Shown: positions 43,269 to 51,711 of the stretch, in pieces
Layout of the letters: each line of letters opens with the position of its first letter
Numbering within the stretch: position 1 is the stretch's first letter
DNA from: Brevibacillus_C sp046036945
GTDB taxonomy: Bacteria > Bacillota > Bacilli > Brevibacillales > Brevibacillaceae
Length of the DNA stretch: 64,000 bases
Assembly: GCF_046036945.1 (NCBI RefSeq)
Contig: NZ_JBJQOQ010000012.1
Location: 62,001 to 126,000, forward strand
Direction of reading: 5' to 3'
The notes under the pieces: model-generated
The model's database searches: none
What the model saw: the letters and a program-made list of their open reading frames with translations, nothing else
Told to the model about the DNA's origin: nothing
Program-made: the position numbers and the translations under genes

Positions 43269-43298
43269 TTGACGAAACTCTATGAAAGAAGCTACCAT
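43269..43298 (+). promoter_or_regulatory. Candidate promoter of accB–accC
   Basis: TTGACG and TACCAT are 18 bases apart, about 80 bases before accB. An 8-bp inverted repeat (GCCCATAC at 43223, GTATGGGC at 43304) flanks this region. No FapR-type dyad is evident. Confidence 0.35.
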
Positions 43299-43378
43299 GA
43301 AATGTATGGGCACAGCGCAGATGCCGCTTATCATAACTGTTTACATATGACTCATCGCCTGTAAAGGAGTGGACAAAC

Positions 43379-43903
43379 ATGTTCAAGATTCATGAGATTC
43401 GCGAGATTATCAAACTGGTCGACCAATCGTCGATTCAAGAGTTTACATTGGAATTGGACGGAGCAAAAGTCAGCATGAAAAAGGCCGAGGAACAACCGGT
43501 TGGCATGGCGGTGCCGATGGTGCAGTCCAGCACCGCCGCCGCCCCGGCTGTCCCTGCCGCCCCGCAGATTCAGGCAGCAGCGGCACCCGTCGTCGAGCCG
43601 GCCCCTGCCGCCGCAGCGGTACAGGAGCAGGCGAAAACAGCCGCTGCCGAGGATGAATCGGCATTCCATAAAATCGTGTCGCCGATGGTCGGGACTTTTT
43701 ACCGGTCGCCGGAACCGGGATCGCCGGCGTACGTACAGGCTGGCGACAAGGTGACAGCGAGCACTGTCGTCTGCATCGTGGAAGCGATGAAACTGTTCAA
43801 CGAGATCGAAGCAGAAGTGACCGGAGAGATTGTCAAGGTGCTGGTTGAAGACGGTCAGCTTGTGGAATACGGCCAGCCGCTCTTCTTAGTCAAGTCCGAA
43901 TAA
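43379..43903 (+). CDS. accB: Biotin carboxyl carrier protein of acetyl-CoA carboxylase
   Basis: 174 residues with AAAGGAG upstream. An N-terminal segment (HEIREIIKLVDQSSIQEFTL), an Ala/Pro-rich flexible linker (about residues 50–90), and a C-terminal biotinyl domain. The biotin-accepting lysine is K138 in VEAMKLFNEIEAEV. It carries carboxybiotin from AccC to the carboxyltransferase in malonyl-CoA synthesis. It is 16 bases before accC. Confidence 0.97.
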   Translation: MFKIHEIREIIKLVDQSSIQEFTLELDGAKVSMKKAEEQPVGMAVPMVQSSTAAAPAVPAAPQIQAAAAPVVEPAPAAAAVQEQAKTAAAEDESAFHKIVSPMVGTFYRSPEPGSPAYVQAGDKVTASTVVCIVEAMKLFNEIEAEVTGEIVKVLVEDGQLVEYGQPLFLVKSE

Positions 43904-43919
43904 CGGAGGAGAATGCAAG

Positions 43920-45272
43920 ATGTTCCATAAAATACTGATTGCCAACCGCGGCGAGATCGCCGTCCGGGTCATCCGCGCCTGCCGTGAGATGGGCATTCAA
44001 AGTGTTGCCGTCTATTCAGAAGCAGACCGGGATGCGCTGCACGTAAAACTGGCGGACGAAGCGTACTGCATCGGGCCGACGCCGTCTAAAGAGAGCTATT
44101 TGAACATGGCCAACCTGATGAGCGTTGCGACCAAGGTAGGGGCCGACGCGATTCACCCCGGTTACGGATTTCTGGCGGAGAATGCCGATTTTGCTGAGAT
44201 TTGCGCCGCCTGCAACATTACGTTTATCGGCCCCGACCCCGAAGCCATCACGAAGATGGGCGACAAGTCAACAGCCAAGGATACAATGAAAAAAGCCGGT
44301 GTCCCGACTGTGCCCGGTACCGACGGTCTGGTGGAAGATATCGAGGAAGCCGTCCAGACGGCCCGGGAAATCGGCTATCCCGTCATGGTCAAGGCAACTG
44401 CCGGCGGAGGCGGACGCGGGATGCGGGTGGCGGTCAACGATGAAGACCTGGAGAAAGCCATTCGACTCGCGCAAAATGAAGCCAAGACGGCATTTGGCAA
44501 CCCTGGCGTTTACCTGGAGAAATTTGTTGAAGGTCCGCGTCATGTGGAAATCCAGATTATGGCCGACAAATATGGAAAAGTCGTTTACTTGGGCGAACGC
44601 GACTGCTCGATCCAAAGGCGCCATCAGAAATTGATCGAAGAAGCTCCGTCGCCGGCACTGAGCGAAGAGCTGCGCCGGCAGATGGGGGAAGCGGCGGTAG
44701 CGGCCGCACAGGCGGTTTCGTACAGCGGGGCGGGAACGGTCGAGTTTCTCCTGGACAAGTACGGCAACTTTTACTTCATGGAGATGAACACCCGGATTCA
44801 GGTAGAACACCCTGTCACCGAAATGATCACCGGGATCGACTTGATCAAAGAACAGATCAATGTGGCCGCAGGCCTGCCGCTGTCCTTTAGCCAGGAAGAC
44901 GTAAAGCTGAACGGCTGGGCGATCGAGTGCCGGATCAACGCCGAGAATGCGGCGAAAGGCTTTATGCCGTCACCGGGGCGGATCACCGAATACCTGGCGC
45001 CGGGCGGGTTTGGCGTCCGCGTCGACAGTGCCGCTTATCCGGGGTATACGATTCCGCCTTACTACGATTCGATGATCGCGAAGGTGATCGTTTGGGGGAA
45101 AGACAGGAACGATGCGATTCGCCGGATGAAGCGGACGCTCGGAGAATTCGTCGTAGATGGCATCCATTCGACGATTCCGTTTCACCTCAAGATGATGGAT
45201 CACGAGGTGTTCATCAGCGGCGAGTTTGACACCCGGTTTTTGGACATCTACGACATTAAGATCGATGAGTAA
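43920..45272 (+). CDS. accC: Biotin carboxylase subunit of acetyl-CoA carboxylase
   Basis: 450 residues, canonical. Biotin carboxylase N-domain (ILIANRGEIAVRVIRACREM), ATP-grasp with KATAGGGGRGMRVA, FVEGPRHVEIQIMADKYG, ERDCSIQRRHQKLIEEAPSP and MNTRIQVEHPVTEM, and the C-domain ending SGEFDTRFLDIYDI. It carboxylates the biotin on AccB using bicarbonate and ATP. The carboxyltransferase genes accDA are elsewhere, as in Bacillus. Confidence 0.98.
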   Translation: MFHKILIANRGEIAVRVIRACREMGIQSVAVYSEADRDALHVKLADEAYCIGPTPSKESYLNMANLMSVATKVGADAIHPGYGFLAENADFAEICAACNITFIGPDPEAITKMGDKSTAKDTMKKAGVPTVPGTDGLVEDIEEAVQTAREIGYPVMVKATAGGGGRGMRVAVNDEDLEKAIRLAQNEAKTAFGNPGVYLEKFVEGPRHVEIQIMADKYGKVVYLGERDCSIQRRHQKLIEEAPSPALSEELRRQMGEAAVAAAQAVSYSGAGTVEFLLDKYGNFYFMEMNTRIQVEHPVTEMITGIDLIKEQINVAAGLPLSFSQEDVKLNGWAIECRINAENAAKGFMPSPGRITEYLAPGGFGVRVDSAAYPGYTIPPYYDSMIAKVIVWGKDRNDAIRRMKRTLGEFVVDGIHSTIPFHLKMMDHEVFISGEFDTRFLDIYDIKIDE

Positions 45273-45278
45273 GTTGAT

Positions 45279-45307
45279 TTGTAAAAATCATCCTCGTTTG
45301 CTATGAT
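45279..45307 (+). promoter_or_regulatory. Candidate sigma-A promoter of the Asp23 gene
   Basis: TTGTAA and TATGAT are separated by exactly 17 bases, 30 bases before the Asp23-family start codon. Confidence 0.55.
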
Positions 45308-45336
45308 AGTATAGATATAAAGATTGGGAGGTGTGA

Positions 45337-45759
45337 ATGATGGACGACTTTACACCAGAAACTGAGCAGACAGAACTTGGTAAAATCCAGATCGCTCCCG
45401 AGGTTTTAGAGGTGATCGCCGGTATGGCAGCCTCCGAAGTAGAGGGCGTTGCCCAGATGAGCGGCGGTATCGTTGGGGACATTGCAGAGAAATTGGGTCG
45501 GAAAAACGTGGCCCGCGGCGTTCGCGTGGAAGTAGGCTCGCGTGAAGCGGCGGTTGATGTATCGATCGTGGTCAAATACGGCCATCGCATTCCGGAAGTA
45601 GCTCACAACATCCAGGAGAGCGTGCGCAATGCGATTGAAAGCATGACGGGTCTCAGCGTCGTCGAGGTTAATGTACATATCGTAGACGTTGAATTGAAAG
45701 CGGACGAGAAGGCACAAGCAGCGGTTGCCGTGACGGAAGAATATCAGCGCGTGCGATAA
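45337..45759 (+). CDS. yqhY: Asp23/Gls24 family protein YqhY
   Basis: 140 residues with GGGAGGTGTGA upstream. Asp23 core: IQIAPEVLEVIAGMAASEVE, VRVEVGSREAAVDVSIVVKY, IPEVAHNIQESVRNAIESMT, and VVEVNVHIVDVELK. In B. subtilis YqhY sits next to accBC and affects acetyl-CoA carboxylase activity; that linkage is preserved here. It has its own promoter and terminator. Confidence 0.93.
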   Translation: MMDDFTPETEQTELGKIQIAPEVLEVIAGMAASEVEGVAQMSGGIVGDIAEKLGRKNVARGVRVEVGSREAAVDVSIVVKYGHRIPEVAHNIQESVRNAIESMTGLSVVEVNVHIVDVELKADEKAQAAVAVTEEYQRVR

Positions 45760-45789
45760 AACAAGTGTTCATCAACCCAAGCACTACTT

Positions 45790-45816
45790 ATGCCTCCACT
45801 TATCGGAGGCATTTTC
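45790..45816 (+). terminator. Terminator after yqhY
   Basis: TGCCTCC/GGAGGCA stem with a 7-nt loop and TTTT tail. Confidence 0.75.
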
Positions 45817-45861
45817 TACATAACAGTAGCATTTAGATCCTGAATATAAGGAGGGCTGCGA

Positions 45862-46422
45862 GTGAATTTGTTCGACCGCTTTATCTTGACCATATACAGC
45901 TTCGCATTGATGCTTCTGTCCCTGATTGTGATCGGTATGGCAGCCAACTGGATTCCGTATGAGACGGCACAGTACGTTCTGGAGGGAATGTACATCCAGT
46001 ACGGCATTCCTTACATCATCGTCAGCCTTGTTTTTTTCTTGATCAGCTTGCGTTTCTTCTTCGGCTCGATTACGATGAAAAAGCCGCGCAGCGACGCAGG
46101 GATCCGCCAGCGCGGGGAACATGGCGAAGTGATCATCTCGCTCGATACGATCCGCGCAATCGCAGAGCGGGCTGCCCGCAAGATCAGAGGAGTCCGCGGG
46201 TTCAAAACAACCATACGCTCTACGGAACAAGGCAATATGATTTTGCTTCGGGTCTCGGTCGATGGAGAGGAACCGCTGCCGGAGATGACGGAAAAACTGC
46301 AGGAAGCGGTCAAAATGCAGGTGGAACACATCGCCGGCATCGAAATCGCCGAAGTAGCCGTTGTGATCAGCGAAGTAGCAGGTGCCGACAACCCTTCCGT
46401 CCGCCCAAGGCGGGTTGAATAG
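45862..46422 (+). CDS. amaP: Alkaline shock response membrane anchor AmaP
   Basis: 186 residues from GTG behind GGAGGG. Two membrane helices (TIYSFALMLLSLIVIGMAAN and YIIVSLVFFLISLRFFFGSI) precede a cytosolic Asp23-like domain (EVIISLDTIRAIAERAARKI, VEHIAGIEIAEVAVVIS). In Staphylococcus AmaP anchors Asp23 at the membrane. Here it lies just after an Asp23 paralogue and before a DUF2273 gene, the usual trio. Confidence 0.9.
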   Translation: MNLFDRFILTIYSFALMLLSLIVIGMAANWIPYETAQYVLEGMYIQYGIPYIIVSLVFFLISLRFFFGSITMKKPRSDAGIRQRGEHGEVIISLDTIRAIAERAARKIRGVRGFKTTIRSTEQGNMILLRVSVDGEEPLPEMTEKLQEAVKMQVEHIAGIEIAEVAVVISEVAGADNPSVRPRRVE

Positions 46423-46434
46423 AGGGTGAACGGT

Positions 46435-46647
46435 ATGCTGTGGGAGCTGTTGTTGGAACACAAAGGAAAGGTGCTCGGCGTTCTAGCCGGCCTGTTGTTC
46501 GGGATCATCTTTCTGATTGTCGGCTTTTGGAAAACCGTGGTTTTCATCCTGTTTGTCGCAGCCGGTTTCTTCATTGGGAGAAAACTGGACGACAAAGAGG
46601 ATTTGCGCGAGATCTTGGATCGCATTCTGCCTGGTAAATTTAAATAG
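46435..46647 (+). CDS. DUF2273 small membrane protein
   Basis: 70 residues from the ATG at 46435 (AGAGGGTGA upstream). Two helices (HKGKVLGVLAGLLFGIIFLI and FWKTVVFILFVAAGFFIGRK) and a charged tail (LDDKEDLREILDRILPGKFK). DUF2273 proteins accompany AmaP and Asp23 in many Firmicutes and probably belong to the same membrane complex. It is 12 bases after amaP. Confidence 0.88.
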   Translation: MLWELLLEHKGKVLGVLAGLLFGIIFLIVGFWKTVVFILFVAAGFFIGRKLDDKEDLREILDRILPGKFK

Positions 46648-46662
46648 TGGGTGACATATAAC

Positions 46663-47067
46663 ATGAAACGCAGAACAGCAAGAGAAAAAGCAGTCCAGTG
46701 CCTCTTTCAGATTGACGTGGCAGAAGTGGCCCTGCAGGATGCTGTTGCCCTCGTCATGGAGGATAGCGATGAGGACGCAGACTATTTGCTGCACCTGGTC
46801 GAAGGAACGCTGAACAACCTTTCACAAATCGACGAAGAGATCAAAACCTATCTGCGCGGATGGAAGCTGGAGAGAATCGCCAATGTGGATCGGGCGATTC
46901 TCCGGTTGGCTTTTTACGAGCTGATGTTTGAAGCAGACATACCGGAAAAGGTCGTTCTGAACGAAGCGGTCGAGCTGGCCAAGCTGTTCAGCGACGATCA
47001 GTCCTTCCGTTTTATCAATGGGGTTTTGTCTGCTTACATCCAGACCCGTGAAACGACGAAGGCGTGA
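46663..47067 (+). CDS. nusB: Transcription antitermination factor NusB
   Basis: 134 residues from the ATG at 46663. The all-helical NusB fold has RRTAREKAVQCLFQIDVAEV, WKLERIANVDRAILRLAFYE and KVVLNEAVELAKLFSDDQS. With NusE it binds boxA RNA in rRNA antitermination. It is 15 bases after the DUF2273 gene and 19 bases before the TsaD-like gene, so it is probably part of the same transcript. Confidence 0.96.
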   Translation: MKRRTAREKAVQCLFQIDVAEVALQDAVALVMEDSDEDADYLLHLVEGTLNNLSQIDEEIKTYLRGWKLERIANVDRAILRLAFYELMFEADIPEKVVLNEAVELAKLFSDDQSFRFINGVLSAYIQTRETTKA

Positions 47068-47086
47068 GAAAACAGGTGGATGACAG

Positions 47087-48052
47087 ATGAAAAAAGTCTT
47101 GCTCGGCATTGATACAAGTAACTATCGGACCTCGCTGTGTCTGGCCGGCGAGGAGGGCGAGATCGTCGCCGAAGCGAAGCGGCTCTTGCGGGTCAAGCCG
47201 GGGAAACGGGGCCTGCAGCAATCGGAGGCGGTGTTTCAACACGTGATGAACCTGCCCGAACTGTGCGATCAGCTTCGCCTGAACGACTGGGAGATCGCTG
47301 CCGTCTGCGCCAGTGAGAAGCCGCGCCCTGTCGATGATTCCTATATGCCGGTCTTTAAAGTCGGGGAGGGATTGGCCAAGTCTTTGGCCGTTTTTTTAGG
47401 TGTGCCCTGTTATCTCACGAGCCACCAGGAGGGACACGTCGCAGCCGGCGAGTGTACCGCCCGGAAGCGTCCTGCAGCCGACCGTTTTCTGGCCGTCCAC
47501 CTGTCTGGCGGCACTTCGGAAATCCTGGATTGCGAGCGAATCGACACCGGTTATCGGATCAACAAGATCGGCGGGACAATCGATCTGCACGCGGGTCAGT
47601 TGGTCGACCGCATCGGCGTGGCGCTGGGCCTGCCGTTTCCGGCAGGTCCTGAGCTGGAGGGGCTGGCTCGGCAAGCGGAGGGGACGTTTCGGGTGGCCTC
47701 CGTTGTCAACGGGCTGCAATTTAGCTTCTCCGGACCGGAAGCAGCCTTGCTGAGGGCCATCCAGCAGCAGTCTGCCCACCCTTCCGAGATCGCCCGGGCG
47801 ACAGAGCAATGCCTGTCCAATACGCTGGAAAAGGCGCTGCGCAATGCGGTGGAGGCAGGCTGGAGCCGGGAAATCCTGATCGTCGGCGGTGTTGCGGCTA
47901 ATCAATACATCAGGGAGCGATTGATCAAACGCCTGGAGCACCCCGCTGTCGGAGCAGAGCTTTTCTTTTGTGATCCGGCGTATTCCGGGGACAACGCCTA
48001 TGGAGTGGCGCAACTGGGCTGGCTGCAGCACAAAACACAAACATTAAATTGA
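47087..48052 (+). CDS. TsaD/Kae1-like paralogue (O-sialoglycoprotein endopeptidase family)
   Basis: 321 residues, slightly shorter than TsaD (~340). The ASKHA fold is clear: LGIDTSNYRTSLCLAGEEGE at the N-terminus, the metal motif HQEGH in TSHQEGHVAAGE, the glycine loop LSGGTSEI, QFSFSGPEAALLRAIQQQ, VGGVAANQYIRERLIKRL and the metal Asp in SGDNAYGVA. The TsaD signature around D-D-A-x-G-E-x-F-D-K is changed here to DLHAGQLVDRIG. So it is probably not the t6A synthase itself but a paralogue of unknown substrate. Its place between nusB and folD/xseA is shared with some Clostridia and Paenibacillaceae (from memory). Confidence 0.82.
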   Translation: MKKVLLGIDTSNYRTSLCLAGEEGEIVAEAKRLLRVKPGKRGLQQSEAVFQHVMNLPELCDQLRLNDWEIAAVCASEKPRPVDDSYMPVFKVGEGLAKSLAVFLGVPCYLTSHQEGHVAAGECTARKRPAADRFLAVHLSGGTSEILDCERIDTGYRINKIGGTIDLHAGQLVDRIGVALGLPFPAGPELEGLARQAEGTFRVASVVNGLQFSFSGPEAALLRAIQQQSAHPSEIARATEQCLSNTLEKALRNAVEAGWSREILIVGGVAANQYIRERLIKRLEHPAVGAELFFCDPAYSGDNAYGVAQLGWLQHKTQTLN

Positions 48053-48138
48053 TAAATTGCTTATAAAATTCGCCTTTACATAACGCTTGCTCCCCGATAC
48101 ACTAAGAGTATCTGATACGCACGAAGGGAGTTTTTTTG

Positions 48139-48999
48139 ATGACAGCCAGTATCATCGACGGGAAAAAGGTCGCACAGGAGATACGCGCCCAGTTGACAGA
48201 CGAGATCGCCAAACTGAAGCAGCAGGGCATACAGCCAGGTTTGGCAGTCATCTTGGTGGGGGAAGACCCTGCTTCTCAGTCCTATGTCAGATCGAAGGCA
48301 AAAGCCTGCGGGGAGGTTGGCATCTATTCGGAGGTCATCCGGATGGAGGCGTCCATCAGTGAAACACAGCTGCTTGACACCATCAAGCAGTTGAATCAAA
48401 ATCCGAACATTCATGGCATTTTGGTTCAACTTCCGCTGCCCGCCCACATTTCGGAAAAAGCAGTCATTGACGCCATCAGCGTCGAAAAAGACGTCGACGG
48501 ATTCCATCCGATCAGCGTCGGCAACCTGGTCATTGGCAGTGATGCCCTGCTGCCCTGTACGCCGCACGGAATCATCGAACTGATCAAGCGGACGGGCACC
48601 CAGATCGCCGGCAAACACGCCGTCGTCGTCGGACGCAGCAACATCGTCGGCAAACCGGTGTCGATGCTGCTCTTGCATGAGAATGCGACGGTGACTATGT
48701 GCCACTCCCGGACGAATAACCTCGCCGGGATTACCCGACAGGCAGACATCCTGGTCGTAGCGGTAGGCAGAGCGGGCTTTATCGGAGCGGAGCACGTTTC
48801 GCCGGGGACTGTCGTGATTGACGTCGGTACGAATCGCCTTGAGAGCGGCAAACTGGTGGGGGACGTCAAGTTTGACGAGGTGGCCCCAATCGCCGGCCAC
48901 ATTACGCCGGTGCCGGGCGGCGTTGGGCCGATGACGATCACCATGCTGCTGGCCAACACGGTGAAGGCGGCAAAACTGTACGGACGCCCGCAAAAATAA
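48139..48999 (+). CDS. folD: Methylenetetrahydrofolate dehydrogenase/cyclohydrolase
   Basis: 286 residues from the ATG at 48139 (AAGGGAG upstream). Motifs: YVRSKAKACGEVGI with the catalytic Tyr/Lys region, GILVQLPLPAHI, VDGFHPISVGNL, and the NADP-site VVGRSNIVGKPVSMLL. It interconverts methylene- and formyl-THF, and so uses the methylene-THF made by the gcv enzymes upstream. The end shows PVPGGVGPMTITMLLANTV, canonical. Confidence 0.98.
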   Translation: MTASIIDGKKVAQEIRAQLTDEIAKLKQQGIQPGLAVILVGEDPASQSYVRSKAKACGEVGIYSEVIRMEASISETQLLDTIKQLNQNPNIHGILVQLPLPAHISEKAVIDAISVEKDVDGFHPISVGNLVIGSDALLPCTPHGIIELIKRTGTQIAGKHAVVVGRSNIVGKPVSMLLLHENATVTMCHSRTNNLAGITRQADILVVAVGRAGFIGAEHVSPGTVVIDVGTNRLESGKLVGDVKFDEVAPIAGHITPVPGGVGPMTITMLLANTVKAAKLYGRPQK

Positions 49000-49019
49000 A
49001 TCGTGAAGGGATCAGTTTG

Positions 49020-50387
49020 ATGAAAACAGTTGCGATCTGGTCAGTTACCGATTTAAATCGCTTTATCAAAGGCCAATTGGAGAAGAACAGCCAATTGGCC
49101 GACGTCTGGGTGCGCGGGGAAATCTCCAATTTCACCCACCATACCAGCGGACATATGTACTTTACGCTTAAAGACAGGGATTCGCGGGTCAAAGTCGTGA
49201 TGTTTTCCAGTTACAACCGTTTTCTCAAATTTATTCCAAAAAATGGAACCAAAGCGATTGTGCGTGGTTCCATTTCTGTGTTTGAGCGGGACGGGGCTTA
49301 TCAGCTGTATGCCAGAGAAATGCAGCCCGACGGAATCGGATCACTGTACCTGGCATTCGAGCAGCTGAAGGAAAAGCTGCAGGCGGAAGGTCTGTTTGCG
49401 GCAGAGCGGAAGCGGCCGCTTCCGAAATTTCCAAGGAGAGTAGGGGTCGTCACGTCTCCGACCGGTGCCGCGGTCCGCGACATTCTGATCACGATCAAGC
49501 GCCGGTTTCCCCAAGCAGCCATCCTGCTTGTTCCCGCCGTTGTACAGGGGAAGGAGGCGCCGATGTCGATCGTCGCCGCGATCAGCCGGATCAATCAGCA
49601 TGGCGACGTCGACGTATTGATCGTCGGGCGGGGCGGGGGCTCGATCGAGGAGCTTTGGGCGTTTAACGACGAGCATGTCGCCCGCTCGATTGCCGGTTCG
49701 CGGATACCGGTCATCTCTGCCGTCGGACATGAAACGGACTTTACGATTGCCGATTTCGTCGCCGACGTGCGGGCGGCCACACCAACGGCTGCCGCCGAAT
49801 TGGCTGTGCCTCATTACCTGGAGTGGCTGGAGCGGGTCAAGCAACTGGAAAACCGCTTGCATCGCGCGATACACGGCCGTCTGTCACAGGAGCGGGCCAG
49901 GTTGGAACAGCTCAGCCAGTCGTACGGGCTTCGCCAGCCGGAACGGCGGGTCGCAGAGCAGCAGCAACGCCTCGACGAAGCCGTCTACCGGCTGGGTCTG
50001 GGCATGAGACAAGCCCTGCGCAAGCACCGGGAACAGCAAGAGCAGTTGGCCCAGCGCCTCAAGCGGTACCGCTTGGTCGATCGCCTCGGTGTTCACCGCC
50101 AGCAGCTTGGCCGGATACAGGCACAGCTGCACCAGCGCATGGGGTACCGGGTGGAACGCGCCAGAGCGGAATGGACGGGATTGCTCGCCCAATTGGACGC
50201 GCTCAGTCCGCTCAAGGTGATGCAGCGCGGATACGCTCTGGTCTACCGCGAGTCGCAGCTCGCCAAGTCCGTCCGTGACGTTGCCCCGGGTGACAAGCTC
50301 ATGGTACGATTAAGCGATGGAACCATTCGTGCAGAAGTGCTAGAGACAAATCGGGAGGGAATACAGCATGACCCGAAAAAAGGCTGA
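49020..50387 (+). CDS. xseA: Exodeoxyribonuclease VII large subunit
   Basis: 455 residues from the ATG at 49020 (AAGGGA upstream). An N-terminal OB-fold (VWVRGEISNFTHHTSGHMYF, TLKDRDSRVKVVMFSSY), the catalytic region (VGVVTSPTGAAVRDILITIK, VDVLIVGRGGGSIEELWAFN, ISAVGHETDFTIADFVAD), and a long coiled-coil C-terminus. With XseB it degrades single-stranded DNA in both directions. It overlaps xseB by 20 bases. Confidence 0.97.
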   Translation: MKTVAIWSVTDLNRFIKGQLEKNSQLADVWVRGEISNFTHHTSGHMYFTLKDRDSRVKVVMFSSYNRFLKFIPKNGTKAIVRGSISVFERDGAYQLYAREMQPDGIGSLYLAFEQLKEKLQAEGLFAAERKRPLPKFPRRVGVVTSPTGAAVRDILITIKRRFPQAAILLVPAVVQGKEAPMSIVAAISRINQHGDVDVLIVGRGGGSIEELWAFNDEHVARSIAGSRIPVISAVGHETDFTIADFVADVRAATPTAAAELAVPHYLEWLERVKQLENRLHRAIHGRLSQERARLEQLSQSYGLRQPERRVAEQQQRLDEAVYRLGLGMRQALRKHREQQEQLAQRLKRYRLVDRLGVHRQQLGRIQAQLHQRMGYRVERARAEWTGLLAQLDALSPLKVMQRGYALVYRESQLAKSVRDVAPGDKLMVRLSDGTIRAEVLETNREGIQHDPKKG

Positions 50388-50622
50388 GCAAGAGACCGAA
50401 CTGCAATTTGAAGAAGCGATGCAGCGGCTGGAAGAGCTGGTGCGCCGCCTGGAGGAAGGCGATGTGCCGCTGGAAGAAGCGATCAAGCTCTATCAGGAAG
50501 GCATGCAGCTGTCGCGCCTGTGCGGACTGAAGCTGGATGTCATCGAAGCACAAGTGATGCAGCTGTTGGAGGAAAACGGGAAAGTGACCCAAAAACCGTT
50601 CTCATTGGAGGGAGAAGCGTAA
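50368..50622 (+). CDS. xseB: Exodeoxyribonuclease VII small subunit
   Basis: 84 residues, canonical. FEEAMQRLEELVRRLEEGDV and PLEEAIKLYQEGMQLSRLC are the family signature; the protein is a helical coiled coil that decorates XseA. It begins inside xseA (GGGAGGGA upstream) and its stop abuts ispA by one base. Confidence 0.96.
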   Translation: MTRKKAEQETELQFEEAMQRLEELVRRLEEGDVPLEEAIKLYQEGMQLSRLCGLKLDVIEAQVMQLLEENGKVTQKPFSLEGEA

Positions 50623-50623
50623 G

Positions 50624-51520
50624 ATGACTGCCGCTTTATCCCATTACTTACAGGAAAAAATACAACTTGTCGAGCAAAATCTCCTGCCTGCCCTGGAGCG
50701 CGAAGGTGTTCCGCCTAGACTGTACGAGTCCATGGCCTACTCCCTAGCAGCAGGAGGGAAGCGGCTGCGTCCCGTACTCGTGCTGGCCGTCCTGGAAGCG
50801 TTTGGCAAGCCGTTGGAGTGGGGAATGCCCTATGCAGTGGCGTTGGAGATGATCCATACCTACTCGCTGATTCACGATGATCTGCCGGCGATGGACGATG
50901 ACGATCTGCGCCGCGGCAAACCGACGAATCACAAGGTCTACGGGGAAGCGACGGCCATCCTGGCCGGGGATGCCTTGCTGACCCGCGCCTTTGCCCACAT
51001 CGCCGAGGCGTATCTGCAGCACCCTGCGGTGACGGCGGAGACGACGGTCAAGCTGATCGCCGAGCTTGGCCTGCGCGCTGGAGCGACAGGCATGGTCGGC
51101 GGACAGATGGCGGATATCGAGGGCGAGGGACGAAGCCTTTCGCTCGATGAACTGGAGTACATCCACCGCCACAAGACAGGCGACTTGCTGCTGGCGGCAC
51201 TGCTGGGCGGCGGCTACCTGGCGCAGGCGACCGAGACGCAGATCGCGGCATTGGCCAAATACGGCACCTGCATCGGCCTCGCTTTCCAGATCAAGGACGA
51301 TATCTTAAACGTGGAAGGGGACGCCGCGCTGATGGGCAAGGCAGTGGGCAGCGACGAGCAGCGGCAAAAGGCCACCTACCCGGCACTGCTTGGCTTGCAG
51401 GAGGCCAAAGACCGCCTTGCATCACTGGTCGCCGAGGCCAAGTCCGCCCTCGTTCAGGCAGGTATTGCGGCACAGTCGCTCACCCAACTGGCCGATTACG
51501 TCAAAGACAGGCAAAAGTAA
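50624..51520 (+). CDS. ispA: Farnesyl diphosphate synthase (short-chain polyprenyl synthase)
   Basis: 298 residues with GGAGGGAGAAG upstream. Both aspartate-rich motifs are present: HDDLPAMDDDDLRRGKPTNH and FQIKDDILNVEGDAALMGK. Also AGGKRLRPVLVLAVLEAF and HRHKTGDLLLAALLGGGY. It condenses IPP with DMAPP/GPP. It ends the xseA–xseB–ispA string and lies 191 bases upstream of dxs, which supplies the pathway's first step. Confidence 0.96.
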   Translation: MTAALSHYLQEKIQLVEQNLLPALEREGVPPRLYESMAYSLAAGGKRLRPVLVLAVLEAFGKPLEWGMPYAVALEMIHTYSLIHDDLPAMDDDDLRRGKPTNHKVYGEATAILAGDALLTRAFAHIAEAYLQHPAVTAETTVKLIAELGLRAGATGMVGGQMADIEGEGRSLSLDELEYIHRHKTGDLLLAALLGGGYLAQATETQIAALAKYGTCIGLAFQIKDDILNVEGDAALMGKAVGSDEQRQKATYPALLGLQEAKDRLASLVAEAKSALVQAGIAAQSLTQLADYVKDRQK

Positions 51521-51589
51521 CGGCTGAACCGTGACTCTTTCCATCTGCGAGTAGTGTTTTTGGCCGCAAACCCTTATAATATACAGACG

Positions 51590-51672
51590 GATCCAGTCTC
51601 ATTCGCAGTGCTGTCACGTACTGGCGATCTTCTCGGAATCATCGGCCCTTGAACGAAGGGCATGACTGGATC
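51590..51672 (+). ncRNA. Candidate structured (four-way junction) 5' leader RNA of dxs
   Basis: A perfect TATAAT (51575–51580) would start transcription near 51587. From 51590 the RNA can fold as a closed cloverleaf. P1 pairs 51590–51598 with 51664–51672 (9 bp). P2 pairs 51606–51611 with 51618–51623 (one G·U). P3 pairs 51625–51628 with 51641–51644, plus three inner pairs. P4 pairs 51645–51650 with 51656–51661. P2, P3 and P4 are nearly contiguous. No T-rich terminator follows, so it might act on translation or RNA stability. It is not a match to a riboswitch class I can name, including TPP. Pairings were found by eye, without an energy calculation. Confidence 0.45.
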
Positions 51673-51711
51673 TGCGAGAGGGCTTCAATCGAATGAAAGT
51701 GAGGGGTTTGA

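Noticed and set aside
51632..51690. TPP riboswitch upstream of the TPP-dependent enzyme dxs
   Set aside because: CTCGGA and CCCTTGAAC superficially recall the thi-box, but the invariant CTGAGA and the ACCTGATCTGG…CCAGCG core are missing.
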